A stretch of DNA of 34,598 bases from an uncultured Clostridia bacterium (GCA_944386715.1 CALXCD010000020.1:1-34598), one strand, 5' to 3'. Numbered from the stretch's first letter, positions 15,885 to 26,100 are shown. Notes: a model not told the origin generated them from the sequence alone. Numbers and translations are program-made.

Positions 15885-18800
15885 TTAATTACCCCCTAAA
15901 TAACCAAGATCTTTTAAATAGTTAAGATATTTAAATAAATAACCTTTTCCAATTTTACACCACTTAAAAGATAACTTAGCTAAAAATTCATTTGTAAAAT
16001 CATTATTTAATATAATATTAGAATCATATATTAATTTTTTATTGGTATCAAAATCATTAATAATACCAGATAAAATATTTTTATCAGAATTTAAAGCTTT
16101 ATCAACAACTTCTAAAAATTCTTTTTCTGGAAGAATATCCATTTTTAAACCATATTTATTTAGTAATGCAATCAATTTATCCATTGGTAGATGTTTGTTA
16201 TTATAAATATGAAAAACGGTATAATCTGTCTTACATTGAACCAGTTTTGTAATAGCAGATGCCACATAATCAACAGGAGTAAACTCACCATACCCCTCTA
16301 ATAAATAATCAGGAATACATCCCAGTTTAATAAAAGTCAAAATCCTATTTAAGAATGCATTTTCTGAAATGTTTATTTGAAATTTACCATCAGAATAACG
16401 ATTGGTAATATTTCCTAATCGGATAATACAACCTTGTAATTCATTTTTTGCAATACTTTCTAAAATGGTCCTTTCTGCCATAAATTTTGTATAAACATAA
16501 ATGTTAGAAATATCTTGATGAATATACAAATCTTTTTCCTTAAAAGTAGATTTTTCCTTGATAGATGCTCCATCAAAACTACCTTCAGCAAACACATTAC
16601 CAGAAACACTTAAAGTAGATAAATGATATAATTTAATGTTAAAATCTTTACAAAAAGCAATCATATTCTCGACACCTTTGATGTTAACTTCATCAAAAAC
16701 AGAAGATTTACCGTAATGTTTTACAATAGCAGCACTATTAATAATGCAAGAAATTTTATTTCCTAAAAAAGAATAAGATTCATCTGACAAACCAAGGTGT
16801 TTTTCTGTCACATTACCCTTTATAATTTGGATACGTGTACCAACAAGTTTATCATATTTGTGTCCAAAATAGAATTGTAAGGTTTTATACAATCTATCTG
16901 TATAAGAAACATGATTTTTATTACGGACTAAACAATATATAGTTGCTTTTGTATCTGATAATAGCTTATCTAATATATGAATTCCAACAAAACCAGTAAC
17001 ACCTGTTAAAAGAATATTTTTTAATTTTACTTTTTTTACTTTTTTTGTTACAGGAGATTGGTTTTTTTCTAATAAAGCATTAATTTTTGAATAATCATAA
17101 TCTCCGATATCCAAAGGAGAAGAATGTACTGCTATTTTTTCAGAAAGTTGCTTAATCGTAGGATGAGAAAAAATATCTGCATAAGAAATGTTTAACCCTA
17201 ATCGAAAAGCCTCTATTTGCATACGAATAGCAATCAAAGAATCTCCGCCTAAATCAAAGAAATTATCATTAATTCCAATTTTGTCCACATTTAAAAATTC
17301 TTTCCAAAGTTTGACAAGCTTTTCTTGAAAATCATTGTGAGGAGCCTCATAATGATTAGTATCTTGTAATTTTATACCATCTAAATATTTTTTGTCAATC
17401 TTTCCATTGGTAGTTAAAACAAATTTGTCTAATTGCACAAAATGATTTGGAACAGAATAGAAAGGTAATTTTAAAGTTAAAAAACTACGTAAATCATTTA
17501 GAATTACTTTCTTATCAGCAGTAAAGAAAGAAACGATTATTTTATTATTATTTTTTTCTTTTACAATTGTCCAACATTTTGTAACAGAAGGATAGCTCAA
17601 GATAGTATTAGAGATTTCGCTCAATTCAATACGATGCCCTTTTATCTTTACCTGTCCATCATTTCTACCAATAAAAGAAATATTATTATCTGGAAGCATT
17701 TTTACGACATCACCTGTAGAATACATCCTTTGAGAAGGATCAAATGGAGAAATCGTAAATTTTTCTTCTGTTAATTTTTTATTGTGAACATATCCATTAG
17801 AGACATTATCACCAGCAATATATAATTCCCCAGGAACCCCTACAGGTACAGGACATAGATCCTTATCTAAAATATAAGCTTTCAAATTATATAAAGGTTT
17901 TCCTATTGGAATAATAGGATATTTTTGACAAATAGAAGGTGTCACCACAAAAGCAGTACAACATATAGTAGTTTCTGTTGGTCCATAACCATTTACAATT
18001 TTCATATCAGGATTTAGCTCAAAGTATTTTGAAATGGTGGATGTTTTAATTGGTTCTACACCAACTAATAATTTTTGTAAATGTACTTTTTTAGTACTTT
18101 GAGAAAGAATAGCATAAACTTCGTTCAAAATATTAGGAGGTAAGTATGCCATCGTTATTTTTCTATCTATCAAAGTATCGCAAAAATCAAAAATATCTTT
18201 AATTGTATTTTTCCTATATAGACAAAGAGTAGCACCATTTAACAAAGTGAAGAAAAATTCCCAAATACTCACATCAAAACAAATACTAGTAGTCGCTAAA
18301 CAAATATCCTTTGTGGAAACGGAATAATCATAAAGTTTATTAAAAGAGTGAATAAAATTATTTAAATTTCTATTTGTTATTAAGACTCCCTTTGGTTTTC
18401 CTGTAGAACCAGAGGTATAGATGCTATAGATAATATCATCAGGCGAATAAGAAACTGGAATATTCTCTATTTTGGATGGATTTATTTTATCCATACAAAT
18501 AGCCTCTTTGTTAAAGTAAGAACCATGGTAAAAAGATTCTGTTATTAAAATATTTAATTTACTATTTTGTATAATATATTCTATTCTATCTTGAGGAAAA
18601 TCAGTGGATATTGGTAAATAAACACAACCACATTTCATAATAGATAACATAGCAATAATTAAATGAGAAGACCTATCTAGTAAAGTACCAATAATTTCAC
18701 CTTTTTTAACACCTCTGCGATATAAATAACTAGAAAACAAATCCACTTCTTTTTTTAACTCTCGATAAGTCAATTTTTGTTCACCATCTATAATAGCAGT

Positions 18801-21800
18801 AGAATTTGGATTTTTAGTCACTTGTTCTTCAAAAAGCTCAATAATAGATAAATCGCTAGGATAAGATAAAACGCGTTTATCATAAGCTCGTAATATATGT
18901 GACAATTCTTCATCAGAAAGCATAAAAATATCTTTAATTTTAATATCTATATTAGAAATGACAACATTTAAAATATGGATATAATGTGCTAAAAAATCTT
19001 CCATGAATTTTTTACTAAACAATTTAGTACGATATTCTAAATTAAATTTCAAAGAAGAATCCAAAGGTGTAATTTCTAATAAAAAGTCAAATTTAGAAGT
19101 CTTATTATCTGGTACATAATAAGAGGTTTTTATATTATCTATAGAAATATTTGGATTTCCTTCATTTTGGTAAACAAACATAGTATCAAAAATAGGATTT
19201 CTACTAGCATCCCTAGGGATATTTAACTTTTCCACTAATTGGTCAAAAGGATAAGAAGAGTGGTCAAAACAATTTAAACAATTGGTAGAAACAGCTAATA
19301 ATAATTGGGAAAAACTTTGTTCAGAATTTATTTCATTCCTTAAAACCAAAGTGTTAACAAACATACCAATAATATTAGAAATTTCAGGTATATTTCTTCC
19401 AACAATAGGAGTTCCTATGATGATATCTGTTTGGTTAGTATATTTATATAAAAGAATCTCATAAATACATAATAAAAACATATAAGGTGTTGTATTTAAT
19501 TTTTTACACAATTCTAATAATTTATCAAAATCAGAAAATTCACTAGAAATTTTACTACCTTCAAAAGAATAAGTATTAGGTCTTGCATAACTAGTTGGCA
19601 TATCCAAAACAGGAATATCACCTTCTAGTTGAGATAACCAGAAACTTTCATCATCCTTAAAAGTTTCACTATTTTGATAGTTCTTTTCTGCAATAGCATA
19701 ATCTTTATAAGTAAAATGAATTGGTTCTAAAGTTTGACCAGCATATAATTTGCAAAGCTCATCTACAAAAATAGAAATAGAAGAACCATCACAAACAATA
19801 TGATGAAAATCGATAAACAAAATGCCTTTTCCGTTATCAAACTTTACAAACTTTGTCCTAAATAAAGGAGCAACTGATAAGTCAAAAGGATGCAAAAATT
19901 CTTTAAATAAATTATCTAAATTAGCATACTTATCAGAAATGATATCTAAAGAAAAATCAATATCATCTTTTATTTTTTGTACTACTTCATCCTGTTCTAA
20001 GACAAAATAAGTACGTAAAGATTCATGTCTTTGGATTAATGTACAAAGCGATTTTTCTAAAGCCGATAAATCTGGAATCGTATCAAAAATAATACCGCCA
20101 GGCGTATTATAAGCAACTGTATCAGGATTCATTTGCATGGTATAAAAAACTCTTTTTTGTGCAGAAGTTGCAGGATAAGAATCCGATTTTTCTATTTTTT
20201 TCATTTTAAAAGTAGATTCTTCCATTGGTTCTTTTTCATCTATATAAGCAGAAAGAGTATAGATATTAGGATGAGAAAAAATATCTTGTACTTTCAAATC
20301 CATTTTCAAATCATAATTAATTTGTGTTAATAATTTAATAGCAATCAAAGAATCTCCACCTAATGCAAAAAAATCACTATAAACACTAACTTTATTAATA
20401 TTTAAAAATTTTTCAAAAATAGTAGCCAAATATTTTTCTGTCTTAGTTTTTGGTGCTACATATTTTTCTTCTAACTTAATTTCTGGTAAACTACGTGTAT
20501 CAATTTTTCCATTGGTTGTTAAAGGAAGAGAATCCATAAACACAAAATGAGAAGGTATCATGTAATGAGGAAGTGATTTGGCAAGCTTCTCTTTCAAAGA
20601 AGATACATCTTCCATAGATTTATCTGTAGCTACTACATAAGCACAAATAGAATCAATATGATTTACTTTTTTAACAACTGTCACACTATTTTGAATATTA
20701 GGTAAAGATTTTATCATTTTATTAATTTCTTCTAATTCAACACGAAGTCCTCTAATTTTTATTTGAAAGTCGTTTCTACCCACATATTCAATATCACCAT
20801 TTTCAGTCCATTTTCCTAAATCACCACTTTTATATAAAAGACCATTTCCATATGGATTTTTAACAAAATTTTTATGGGTGGTTTCTTCATTGTTAATATA
20901 GCCATAAGAAACACCATCACCCGCAATGCAAATTTCACCAGTAACTCCAATAGGACATAAATTTAAATCGTTATTACAAATATAAATTTGTACATTAGGA
21001 AGCGGTTTTCCAATATTAATGTCTTCAGAAGATAGAACATGTTTACAAGAACAACAAGATGTTGTTTCACTAGGACCATAGCCATTATAAATTTCTGCAT
21101 TTGTATATTGTTTTAAATTATCATAAAATTTAGGGCTTAAAACTTCTCCCCCTAATTGAACAGATTTCACTAAATTTAAGCAAGAACGAGTCTTTTCATT
21201 TGCCAACAACAAATCCATTTTAGAAGAAGTAATTAGCATAAATTCGCAATTTTCTCTGGTTATTAAATTGCTCATAGGAATAGGTTCTTTCGATTCTTGT
21301 TCATTTGCTAAAACTAGTTTTTTTCCAGACAATAAAGCAATCCATACTTCTGCAGCAAACATATCAAAAGCAACAGAACAAATACTCAAGAAATTATGAA
21401 ATCTATCTGTATGCATAGAATGTGCATACCCATGAACAAGATTAACAACACTATATCTTTTTACCAAAACTCCTTTAGGCAAACCAGTAGAACCAGAAGT
21501 ATAAACAACAGAAAGTGGGTCATCACTTTTATCAAGGATAGGCAAAGCCGTGGCATCTAATGATTCAAAATCTACATCATCAATATAAACTTTATTTGCA
21601 AAATCGATATTAGCCACATGATGAGAGGTAATAAGACAAGGAGAATTAGCATTAGACAACATGAAAATAATCCTATCACTAGGTAAATCTTTTTCTATTA
21701 ACATATAAGCTAAATTTGCTTTTAAAATACCAAGCATACTAATAATAGTGAAATCAGAACGTTCTAACATAATTCCAATGACACTGTTTTTAGGTAATTT

Positions 21801-23306
21801 TAAAGAAGACAGAAAGTTTGCTAGTTGGTTAGATTTTTTATCTAAATCTCGATAAGTATAACAAACTTCTTCAAAAACTAATGCTGTATCAGATAAATGT
21901 TTTTTAACATTTTCTGCAAATATTTGTAAAATAGTATGATTTTTATCATAAGGCATTTGCGTATCATTAAAAGTATTCAAAATAAGTTCCTCTTGTTCTT
22001 TAGACAAGATAGGAATATCTTTTAACAAAATTTCAGGCATAGAAAGTACACTATCGACCATCCTTAAAATATGAGAATGGATAGATTCAACGTCTTGTTC
22101 TGTAAATTTAGCGACTTGAAAATCATAAAAAATATTTAAAATTCCAGTATCATCCATATCATAAAAATGTACTTCTAAAGGGTCTAAAATATGATTATTT
22201 TCCAACCATTTTGTATGATAGGAAATAGAAGAATCTTGTTTATTATTTTTCGCATTTTGATAAGATAATACCAAATCATATAAATTTTCAGTTAATTGAT
22301 ATTTTTTCTTAATATTTTGTAAAAGCTCATCATAAGGATACTTTTGATGCTTGAAAATAGACAATTGGGTAGTTGCCACATTTTTTACAAAAGCAGAAAA
22401 AGAAATATCTTTATCAATCGTTAATTTAAAAGGAATAGTACTAATAAACATACCAGCCGTATTTTTTTCTTTATATCCAGTTCTATTTAATACCGGTGTA
22501 CCTATAATAGAAGAATTGACATTATTTATTTTAGCAAGATATAAAGAATAAATTGCCATAAAAAAGGTATAAATAGAACAATTGTTAGCTTTACAAAAAT
22601 CATTTATTTTATAGTACAAATCACTATCTAAAGAAAACGCTTTCCTTTTTGCCAAAGTATTAATTTCTTGTTTTTTATTTTTAGGAGAAATAAAAGAAAG
22701 CTCTGGTTGCTCATTAAATAAAGAAGCCCAAAAAGAAGCATCTTTTTCAAAACGTGTACTATTTTTATAATCTCTTTGAGAAATAATATAATCTATATAA
22801 GAGGGGAAATTAGAATCATCGATGATATGGCTATGGACAAGTGAGTCATAGAAATTAATAATTCCAGTTACTAGAATACTCATCGTCCAAGCATCTGAAA
22901 TAAAGTGATGCAAAGTCACATTAAAACCGCCAAATCCATTTGGCAAATCAAATAAAACAAAACGGAATAAAGAAGAATCTAAAATCGTAAAAGGTTTTTG
23001 TGTAATAGAATAATTAAAATCTTCTACTTCATCCATATTTTTTAAGTGAACCGTTTTAAGCGTAAATGGAGAATATGGTTCTACATATTGAAATGGTTCT
23101 CCATCTATCAACGTTAATTTCGTTCTTAAAGCATCATTTTTTTGAACAAAAAGCTGAATTGCTTTTTCCAATAAGGAAAGGTCAACTTTTTCTTCCACAA
23201 AAACATAACCACCAACATTATTCATATTAGTATGATTAAAAAATAATTCTGTGTCCCAAATATTTTTTTGAGAACTAGTTAATTCATAAACATCCTTTTT
23301 ATTCAT
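15885..23306 (-). CDS. Bimodular non-ribosomal peptide synthetase, C-A-T-C-A-T-reductase
   Basis: About 2,473 residues. Domains, approximate: C1 1-440 (HHFISDAW near 137); A1 450-950 (YTSGSTGLPKG near 613, NGYGPSET, YKSGDLG); T1 955-1030 (LGGDSL near 987); C2 1040-1470 (HHIVCDG near 1173); A2 1485-1985 (YTSGSTGKPKG near 1635, NGYGPTET, YSTGDV); T2 1995-2065 (LGGDSL near 2023); terminal NAD(P)H-dependent reductase 2095-2473 (GVTGFVG near 2107, YxxxK as YVYTK near 2275). Aligning by eye to GrsA, specificity residues read D-M-A-T-V-L-G-S-C-K (A1) and D-V-W-Y-L-G-G-I-C-K (A2); I do not assign amino acids. A reductase terminus releases an aldehyde or alcohol, and a leading C domain suggests N-acylation. 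The expected product is an N-acyl dipeptide aldehyde or a cyclised derivative. ATG 23306 has AGGTG six bases upstream; the in-frame GTG at 23315 overlaps it. No phosphopantetheinyl transferase is present. Confidence 0.95.
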   Translation of the reverse strand: MNKKDVYELTSSQKNIWDTELFFNHTNMNNVGGYVFVEEKVDLSLLEKAIQLFVQKNDALRTKLTLIDGEPFQYVEPYSPFTLKTVHLKNMDEVEDFNYSITQKPFTILDSSLFRFVLFDLPNGFGGFNVTLHHFISDAWTMSILVTGIINFYDSLVHSHIIDDSNFPSYIDYIISQRDYKNSTRFEKDASFWASLFNEQPELSFISPKNKKQEINTLAKRKAFSLDSDLYYKINDFCKANNCSIYTFFMAIYSLYLAKINNVNSSIIGTPVLNRTGYKEKNTAGMFISTIPFKLTIDKDISFSAFVKNVATTQLSIFKHQKYPYDELLQNIKKKYQLTENLYDLVLSYQNAKNNKQDSSISYHTKWLENNHILDPLEVHFYDMDDTGILNIFYDFQVAKFTEQDVESIHSHILRMVDSVLSMPEILLKDIPILSKEQEELILNTFNDTQMPYDKNHTILQIFAENVKKHLSDTALVFEEVCYTYRDLDKKSNQLANFLSSLKLPKNSVIGIMLERSDFTIISMLGILKANLAYMLIEKDLPSDRIIFMLSNANSPCLITSHHVANIDFANKVYIDDVDFESLDATALPILDKSDDPLSVVYTSGSTGLPKGVLVKRYSVVNLVHGYAHSMHTDRFHNFLSICSVAFDMFAAEVWIALLSGKKLVLANEQESKEPIPMSNLITRENCEFMLITSSKMDLLLANEKTRSCLNLVKSVQLGGEVLSPKFYDNLKQYTNAEIYNGYGPSETTSCCSCKHVLSSEDINIGKPLPNVQIYICNNDLNLCPIGVTGEICIAGDGVSYGYINNEETTHKNFVKNPYGNGLLYKSGDLGKWTENGDIEYVGRNDFQIKIRGLRVELEEINKMIKSLPNIQNSVTVVKKVNHIDSICAYVVATDKSMEDVSSLKEKLAKSLPHYMIPSHFVFMDSLPLTTNGKIDTRSLPEIKLEEKYVAPKTKTEKYLATIFEKFLNINKVSVYSDFFALGGDSLIAIKLLTQINYDLKMDLKVQDIFSHPNIYTLSAYIDEKEPMEESTFKMKKIEKSDSYPATSAQKRVFYTMQMNPDTVAYNTPGGIIFDTIPDLSALEKSLCTLIQRHESLRTYFVLEQDEVVQKIKDDIDFSLDIISDKYANLDNLFKEFLHPFDLSVAPLFRTKFVKFDNGKGILFIDFHHIVCDGSSISIFVDELCKLYAGQTLEPIHFTYKDYAIAEKNYQNSETFKDDESFWLSQLEGDIPVLDMPTSYARPNTYSFEGSKISSEFSDFDKLLELCKKLNTTPYMFLLCIYEILLYKYTNQTDIIIGTPIVGRNIPEISNIIGMFVNTLVLRNEINSEQSFSQLLLAVSTNCLNCFDHSSYPFDQLVEKLNIPRDASRNPIFDTMFVYQNEGNPNISIDNIKTSYYVPDNKTSKFDFLLEITPLDSSLKFNLEYRTKLFSKKFMEDFLAHYIHILNVVISNIDIKIKDIFMLSDEELSHILRAYDKRVLSYPSDLSIIELFEEQVTKNPNSTAIIDGEQKLTYRELKKEVDLFSSYLYRRGVKKGEIIGTLLDRSSHLIIAMLSIMKCGCVYLPISTDFPQDRIEYIIQNSKLNILITESFYHGSYFNKEAICMDKINPSKIENIPVSYSPDDIIYSIYTSGSTGKPKGVLITNRNLNNFIHSFNKLYDYSVSTKDICLATTSICFDVSIWEFFFTLLNGATLCLYRKNTIKDIFDFCDTLIDRKITMAYLPPNILNEVYAILSQSTKKVHLQKLLVGVEPIKTSTISKYFELNPDMKIVNGYGPTETTICCTAFVVTPSICQKYPIIPIGKPLYNLKAYILDKDLCPVPVGVPGELYIAGDNVSNGYVHNKKLTEEKFTISPFDPSQRMYSTGDVVKMLPDNNISFIGRNDGQVKIKGHRIELSEISNTILSYPSVTKCWTIVKEKNNNKIIVSFFTADKKVILNDLRSFLTLKLPFYSVPNHFVQLDKFVLTTNGKIDKKYLDGIKLQDTNHYEAPHNDFQEKLVKLWKEFLNVDKIGINDNFFDLGGDSLIAIRMQIEAFRLGLNISYADIFSHPTIKQLSEKIAVHSSPLDIGDYDYSKINALLEKNQSPVTKKVKKVKLKNILLTGVTGFVGIHILDKLLSDTKATIYCLVRNKNHVSYTDRLYKTLQFYFGHKYDKLVGTRIQIIKGNVTEKHLGLSDESYSFLGNKISCIINSAAIVKHYGKSSVFDEVNIKGVENMIAFCKDFNIKLYHLSTLSVSGNVFAEGSFDGASIKEKSTFKEKDLYIHQDISNIYVYTKFMAERTILESIAKNELQGCIIRLGNITNRYSDGKFQINISENAFLNRILTFIKLGCIPDYLLEGYGEFTPVDYVASAITKLVQCKTDYTVFHIYNNKHLPMDKLIALLNKYGLKMDILPEKEFLEVVDKALNSDKNILSGIINDFDTNKKLIYDSNIILNNDFTNEFLAKLSFKWCKIGKGYLFKYLNYLKDLGYLGGN

Positions 23307-23316
23307 TATTTTCACC

Positions 23317-23357
23317 TGTTACATTTAATTTTTTCAGTACCTTAGTGTCTTGTAACA
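23317..23357 (-). promoter_or_regulatory. Inverted repeat in the NRPS leader, next to the ribosome-binding site
   Basis: TGTTACA at 23317-23323 and TGTAACA at 23351-23357 form a 7-bp inverted repeat with a 27-nt loop. In the NRPS transcript the proximal arm abuts, and by one base overlaps, the AGGTG ribosome-binding site (23313-23317). It could modulate NRPS translation or be a protein-binding site. Chance occurrence is possible. Confidence 0.3.
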
Positions 23358-23369
23358 TAACACAAAAGT

Positions 23370-23398
23370 ATTATATATTTTTTTATCGAAAAATGCAA
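23370..23398 (-). promoter_or_regulatory. Promoter of the NRPS-histidine kinase operon
   Basis: On the minus strand: -35 TTGCAT (23398-23393), 17-bp spacer, consensus -10 TATAAT (23375-23370), giving a leader of about 55-60 nt. Confidence 0.7.
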
Positions 23399-23409
23399 TA
23401 TTTTGACTA

Positions 23410-23438
23410 TTGATTTTCCAGTTTTTTTACGATAAAAT
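23410..23438 (+). promoter_or_regulatory. Promoter of the acyl-CoA ligase gene
   Basis: -35 TTGATT (23410-23415), 17-bp spacer, -10 TAAAAT (23433-23438). It is back-to-back with the NRPS promoter, only about 11 bp apart between the two -35 boxes, so one regulator could control both. Confidence 0.55.
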
Positions 23439-23469
23439 AAAGAAAAATGAGGAAAGGAAGTAAAAATAT

Positions 23470-25203
23470 ATGAAAGGAAGAGAATCCAGAAAAGTCCATC
23501 AAGTACAAGAAATAAAAAGTTTTAGGGAACTACTAGAAAAAATAGAAAAAGAATATGCAAATAATATAGCTTTTAAATATAAAAAAGACCCAACTGCCAA
23601 AGAGCCAGAGTATATAGAAAAAACATATCAACAATTTACAAAAGATATCAAAGCACTAAGCATAGGACTTCTAAGCCTGGGGTTAGAGAATAAAAGAGTA
23701 GTTGTTGTAGGAAATAATCGCTATGAATGGTGTACAACCTATTTAGCTGCAACAACAGGAAATATGATAATAGTTCCATTAGATAGAGCTCTACCAGAAG
23801 GAGAAATGAAATCTCTCATAGAAAAAAGTGGGGCAGAAGCAGTAGTATTCGACAAAAAGTATGAAGAAATAATGTTAGAATTAAAACAAGATAATACAAA
23901 TAATGTAAAAATATTAATTTGTATGGATGATGAAAAAAATAGTGAAATAGAGAACTATAGCGATATATTAAAAAAAGGTTATCAACTTTTAGAAGATGGA
24001 AACAACCAATATGAAAATATGAAAATAGATAATCAAAAAATGTCTATTATGTTATTTACTTCTGGAACAACCAATCTACCAAAAGCTGTTATGTTATCAC
24101 AAGAAAATATATGTGCTAATATATCTGCAATTGCAACTTGGGTAAAACTATATCAAACAGACACTTTACTTTCTTTCTTACCAATCCATCATACTTTTGA
24201 ATGTACAATTACCTTTTTATATGGATTATATTGGGGAACAACAATTGCCTTTTGCGATGGATTAAAATATATCCAAAAGAATTTACAAGAATATCAGATA
24301 TCTGTTTTTGTAGCAGTGCCAGTAGTATTAGAAACCATGTATAAAAAAATACAAAAAGCAATTGAAGAAAAAGGAAAAACGAAATTAATTCATACTATGT
24401 CTAAAATTTCAAATTGCCTATTAAAATGTAAAATAGATTTAAGAAAAGTATTTTTCAAACAAGTTTTAGATAACTTTGGTGGAAATTTAAGAGTAGTATT
24501 ATATGGAGCAGCTCCTATGAATAAAGAAACCATCATCGGATATAACAATTTAGGAATTGATTTAATACAAGGCTATGGATTAACAGAAACATCTCCAGTT
24601 ATCGCTTGTGAAACAGATAAAGAAAAAAGACCTGGTTCTGTAGGGGTACCATTAATAAATTTACAAGTAAAAATAGAAAATCCAAATGAAGAGGGGATTG
24701 GAGAAATTGTGGTAAAAGGTCCAAGTGTCATGCTAGGATATTACAACAATGAAGAAGAAACTAAAAAATCTCTAAAAGACGGATGGTTTTATACAGGTGA
24801 TTATGGATATTTAGATAAAGATGAATTTTTATATGTGACAGGAAGAAAAAAAGACATTATTGTTTTGAAAAATGGAAAAAATGTATATCCACAAGAAATA
24901 GAGTTTTTAATTAATAAAATACCATACATAGTAGAGAGTTTAGTATATCAAAGAGAACAAAGTAATACAGATACCATGCTTTGTGCTAAAATTGTATATG
25001 ATGAACAATTAATAAAAGAGAACCTAGGAGAAAAAACGGAAAAAGAATATGAAGAAATTATTTGGAAGGAAATAAAAGAGATTAATAAAGAATTACCAAT
25101 ATTTAAACATATTAAAAAAATAAGTATTACCAACAAGCCTTTAGCAAAAACAACTACACAAAAAGTAAAGAGGTACGAGGAGTTAAAATCTTGCAAAGAT
25201 TAA
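23470..25203 (+). CDS. Long-chain fatty-acyl-CoA synthetase / AMP-dependent ligase
   Basis: A 577-residue ANL-superfamily enzyme that activates a carboxylic acid, most likely a fatty acid, through an acyl-AMP. Motifs: P-loop FTSGTTNLPKAVMLS (usual TSGTTGxPKG, here N for G and A for the last G), YGLTETSPV, FYTGDYGYLD and GRKKDIIVLKNGKNVYPQEIE. The C-terminal lysine motif reads KTTTQKVKR. Length and order fit FAA1/FadD-type ligases rather than NRPS adenylation domains, and no carrier domain is attached. It diverges from the NRPS gene with adjoining promoters, which makes a role in supplying an acyl starter to the first NRPS condensation domain attractive but unproven; general lipid metabolism is the alternative. 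Start has AAAGGAAG upstream. Confidence 0.9.
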   Translation: MKGRESRKVHQVQEIKSFRELLEKIEKEYANNIAFKYKKDPTAKEPEYIEKTYQQFTKDIKALSIGLLSLGLENKRVVVVGNNRYEWCTTYLAATTGNMIIVPLDRALPEGEMKSLIEKSGAEAVVFDKKYEEIMLELKQDNTNNVKILICMDDEKNSEIENYSDILKKGYQLLEDGNNQYENMKIDNQKMSIMLFTSGTTNLPKAVMLSQENICANISAIATWVKLYQTDTLLSFLPIHHTFECTITFLYGLYWGTTIAFCDGLKYIQKNLQEYQISVFVAVPVVLETMYKKIQKAIEEKGKTKLIHTMSKISNCLLKCKIDLRKVFFKQVLDNFGGNLRVVLYGAAPMNKETIIGYNNLGIDLIQGYGLTETSPVIACETDKEKRPGSVGVPLINLQVKIENPNEEGIGEIVVKGPSVMLGYYNNEEETKKSLKDGWFYTGDYGYLDKDEFLYVTGRKKDIIVLKNGKNVYPQEIEFLINKIPYIVESLVYQREQSNTDTMLCAKIVYDEQLIKENLGEKTEKEYEEIIWKEIKEINKELPIFKHIKKISITNKPLAKTTTQKVKRYEELKSCKD

Positions 25204-25237
25204 AATCGAACCAACTTTAATTACTTTAATACAGGAT

Positions 25238-25277
25238 ACAACTTACAGACTAAAAAAGTTTTGTAAGTTGTTTCTTT
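25238..25277 (+). terminator. Terminator after the acyl-CoA ligase gene
   Basis: Perfect 10-bp stem ACAACTTACA (25238-25247) with TGTAAGTTGT (25262-25271), then a T-rich tail. Confidence 0.75.
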
Positions 25278-25338
25278 TTGTTTCAAATAGTTAATAATAT
25301 TAGAAGTTCATAAAACAGAAACAACAGTTTGGAAAAAA

Positions 25339-25367
25339 TTGACAAATTATCATATATGATGTATAAT
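25339..25367 (+). promoter_or_regulatory. Strong promoter of the membrane-anchored hypothetical gene
   Basis: Full consensus: TTGACA (25339-25344), 17-bp spacer, TATAAT (25362-25367). It places the transcript start near 25375 and therefore excludes the in-frame ATG at 25329 as a start. Confidence 0.8.
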
Positions 25368-25412
25368 AAAGTCATCAACAAAGACATTACAGAAGAAAAG
25401 GGGGAATTAGAA

Positions 25413-26027
25413 ATGAAAAAGAAAATTCTAAAAATGATTTTTATAATAATACTTATTATTGTAATCATATTTTTAATAAACTTATTTAGAAAAGCAATTA
25501 TTATTAATGAATATGCAAAAAAATTAGATGAATATCAAAAACAGACTAATTTTTATGCAAAATTTCAAACAGATAAAGATATACAAGAAATGTGGCGAAA
25601 AGATAATATAGGAATTACTAAATATACAAGTGAAAATGATATAAGAACGATATATGCTACAAGCAATGAAACCTGGATGATTTTTAATAGTAAAAAAATA
25701 GCACAAAAATTTGAAAATCAAAATGCAGGAGCATTTTTACCAATAATAGAAGGAGCTACTTTATATACAGATAATTTCGGGCAGGCACTTCAAATGGCAT
25801 TAAAAAGTCAAATTACTAGTGAAAATATAAATGGTCAAGATTGTTACAAAATATATATAGATGAAGATTTTCAGGTGTTTATTAATAAAGAAAATTATCT
25901 AAAAATAAAAGAGATTAATAGTGGAAGTACTAGAGAATTAATAGAGTATAGTTTTGGAACAGTAAAAGATGATGATGTCAAAATGCCAAACCTAGATGAA
26001 TATGAAATAGAAGAAATAAAAGAATAG
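25413..26027 (+). CDS. Hypothetical membrane-anchored extracytoplasmic protein
   Basis: A 204-residue protein I do not recognise. A basic start (MKKKILK) is followed by one very hydrophobic helix (about residues 8-27, rich in isoleucine), with no lipobox cysteine, so it is probably anchored with its C-terminal domain outside. That domain alternates short beta-like stretches (GITKYTSENDIRTIYATSN, ETWMIFNSKK, GQDCYKIYIDEDFQVFINKENYLKIKEI) and ends in an acidic tail. The pattern loosely recalls LolA/LppX-like lipoprotein-sorting folds, which is speculation. The start was chosen from the consensus promoter just upstream and a GGGGG-type ribosome-binding site. It is monocistronic, with a strong terminator behind it. 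Confidence 0.75.
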   Translation: MKKKILKMIFIIILIIVIIFLINLFRKAIIINEYAKKLDEYQKQTNFYAKFQTDKDIQEMWRKDNIGITKYTSENDIRTIYATSNETWMIFNSKKIAQKFENQNAGAFLPIIEGATLYTDNFGQALQMALKSQITSENINGQDCYKIYIDEDFQVFINKENYLKIKEINSGSTRELIEYSFGTVKDDDVKMPNLDEYEIEEIKE

Positions 26028-26056
26028 TTCCACTATAAATTATTTTTGATTTTTTG

Positions 26057-26100
26057 AAAAAACAATGTAATTTTAAAAAATAATTACATTGTTTTTTGTT
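26057..26100 (+). terminator. Strong terminator after the hypothetical gene
   Basis: Perfect 16-bp inverted repeat (26057-26072 with 26082-26097; core ACAATGTAATT), flanked by A-run and T-run, so it could act on both strands. Confidence 0.8.

Noticed and set aside
25329..25412. Longer N-terminus of the membrane-anchored hypothetical protein
   Set aside because: The in-frame ATG at 25329 lies upstream of a full-consensus promoter (25339-25367); the ATG at 25413 has the ribosome-binding site and begins the membrane helix.
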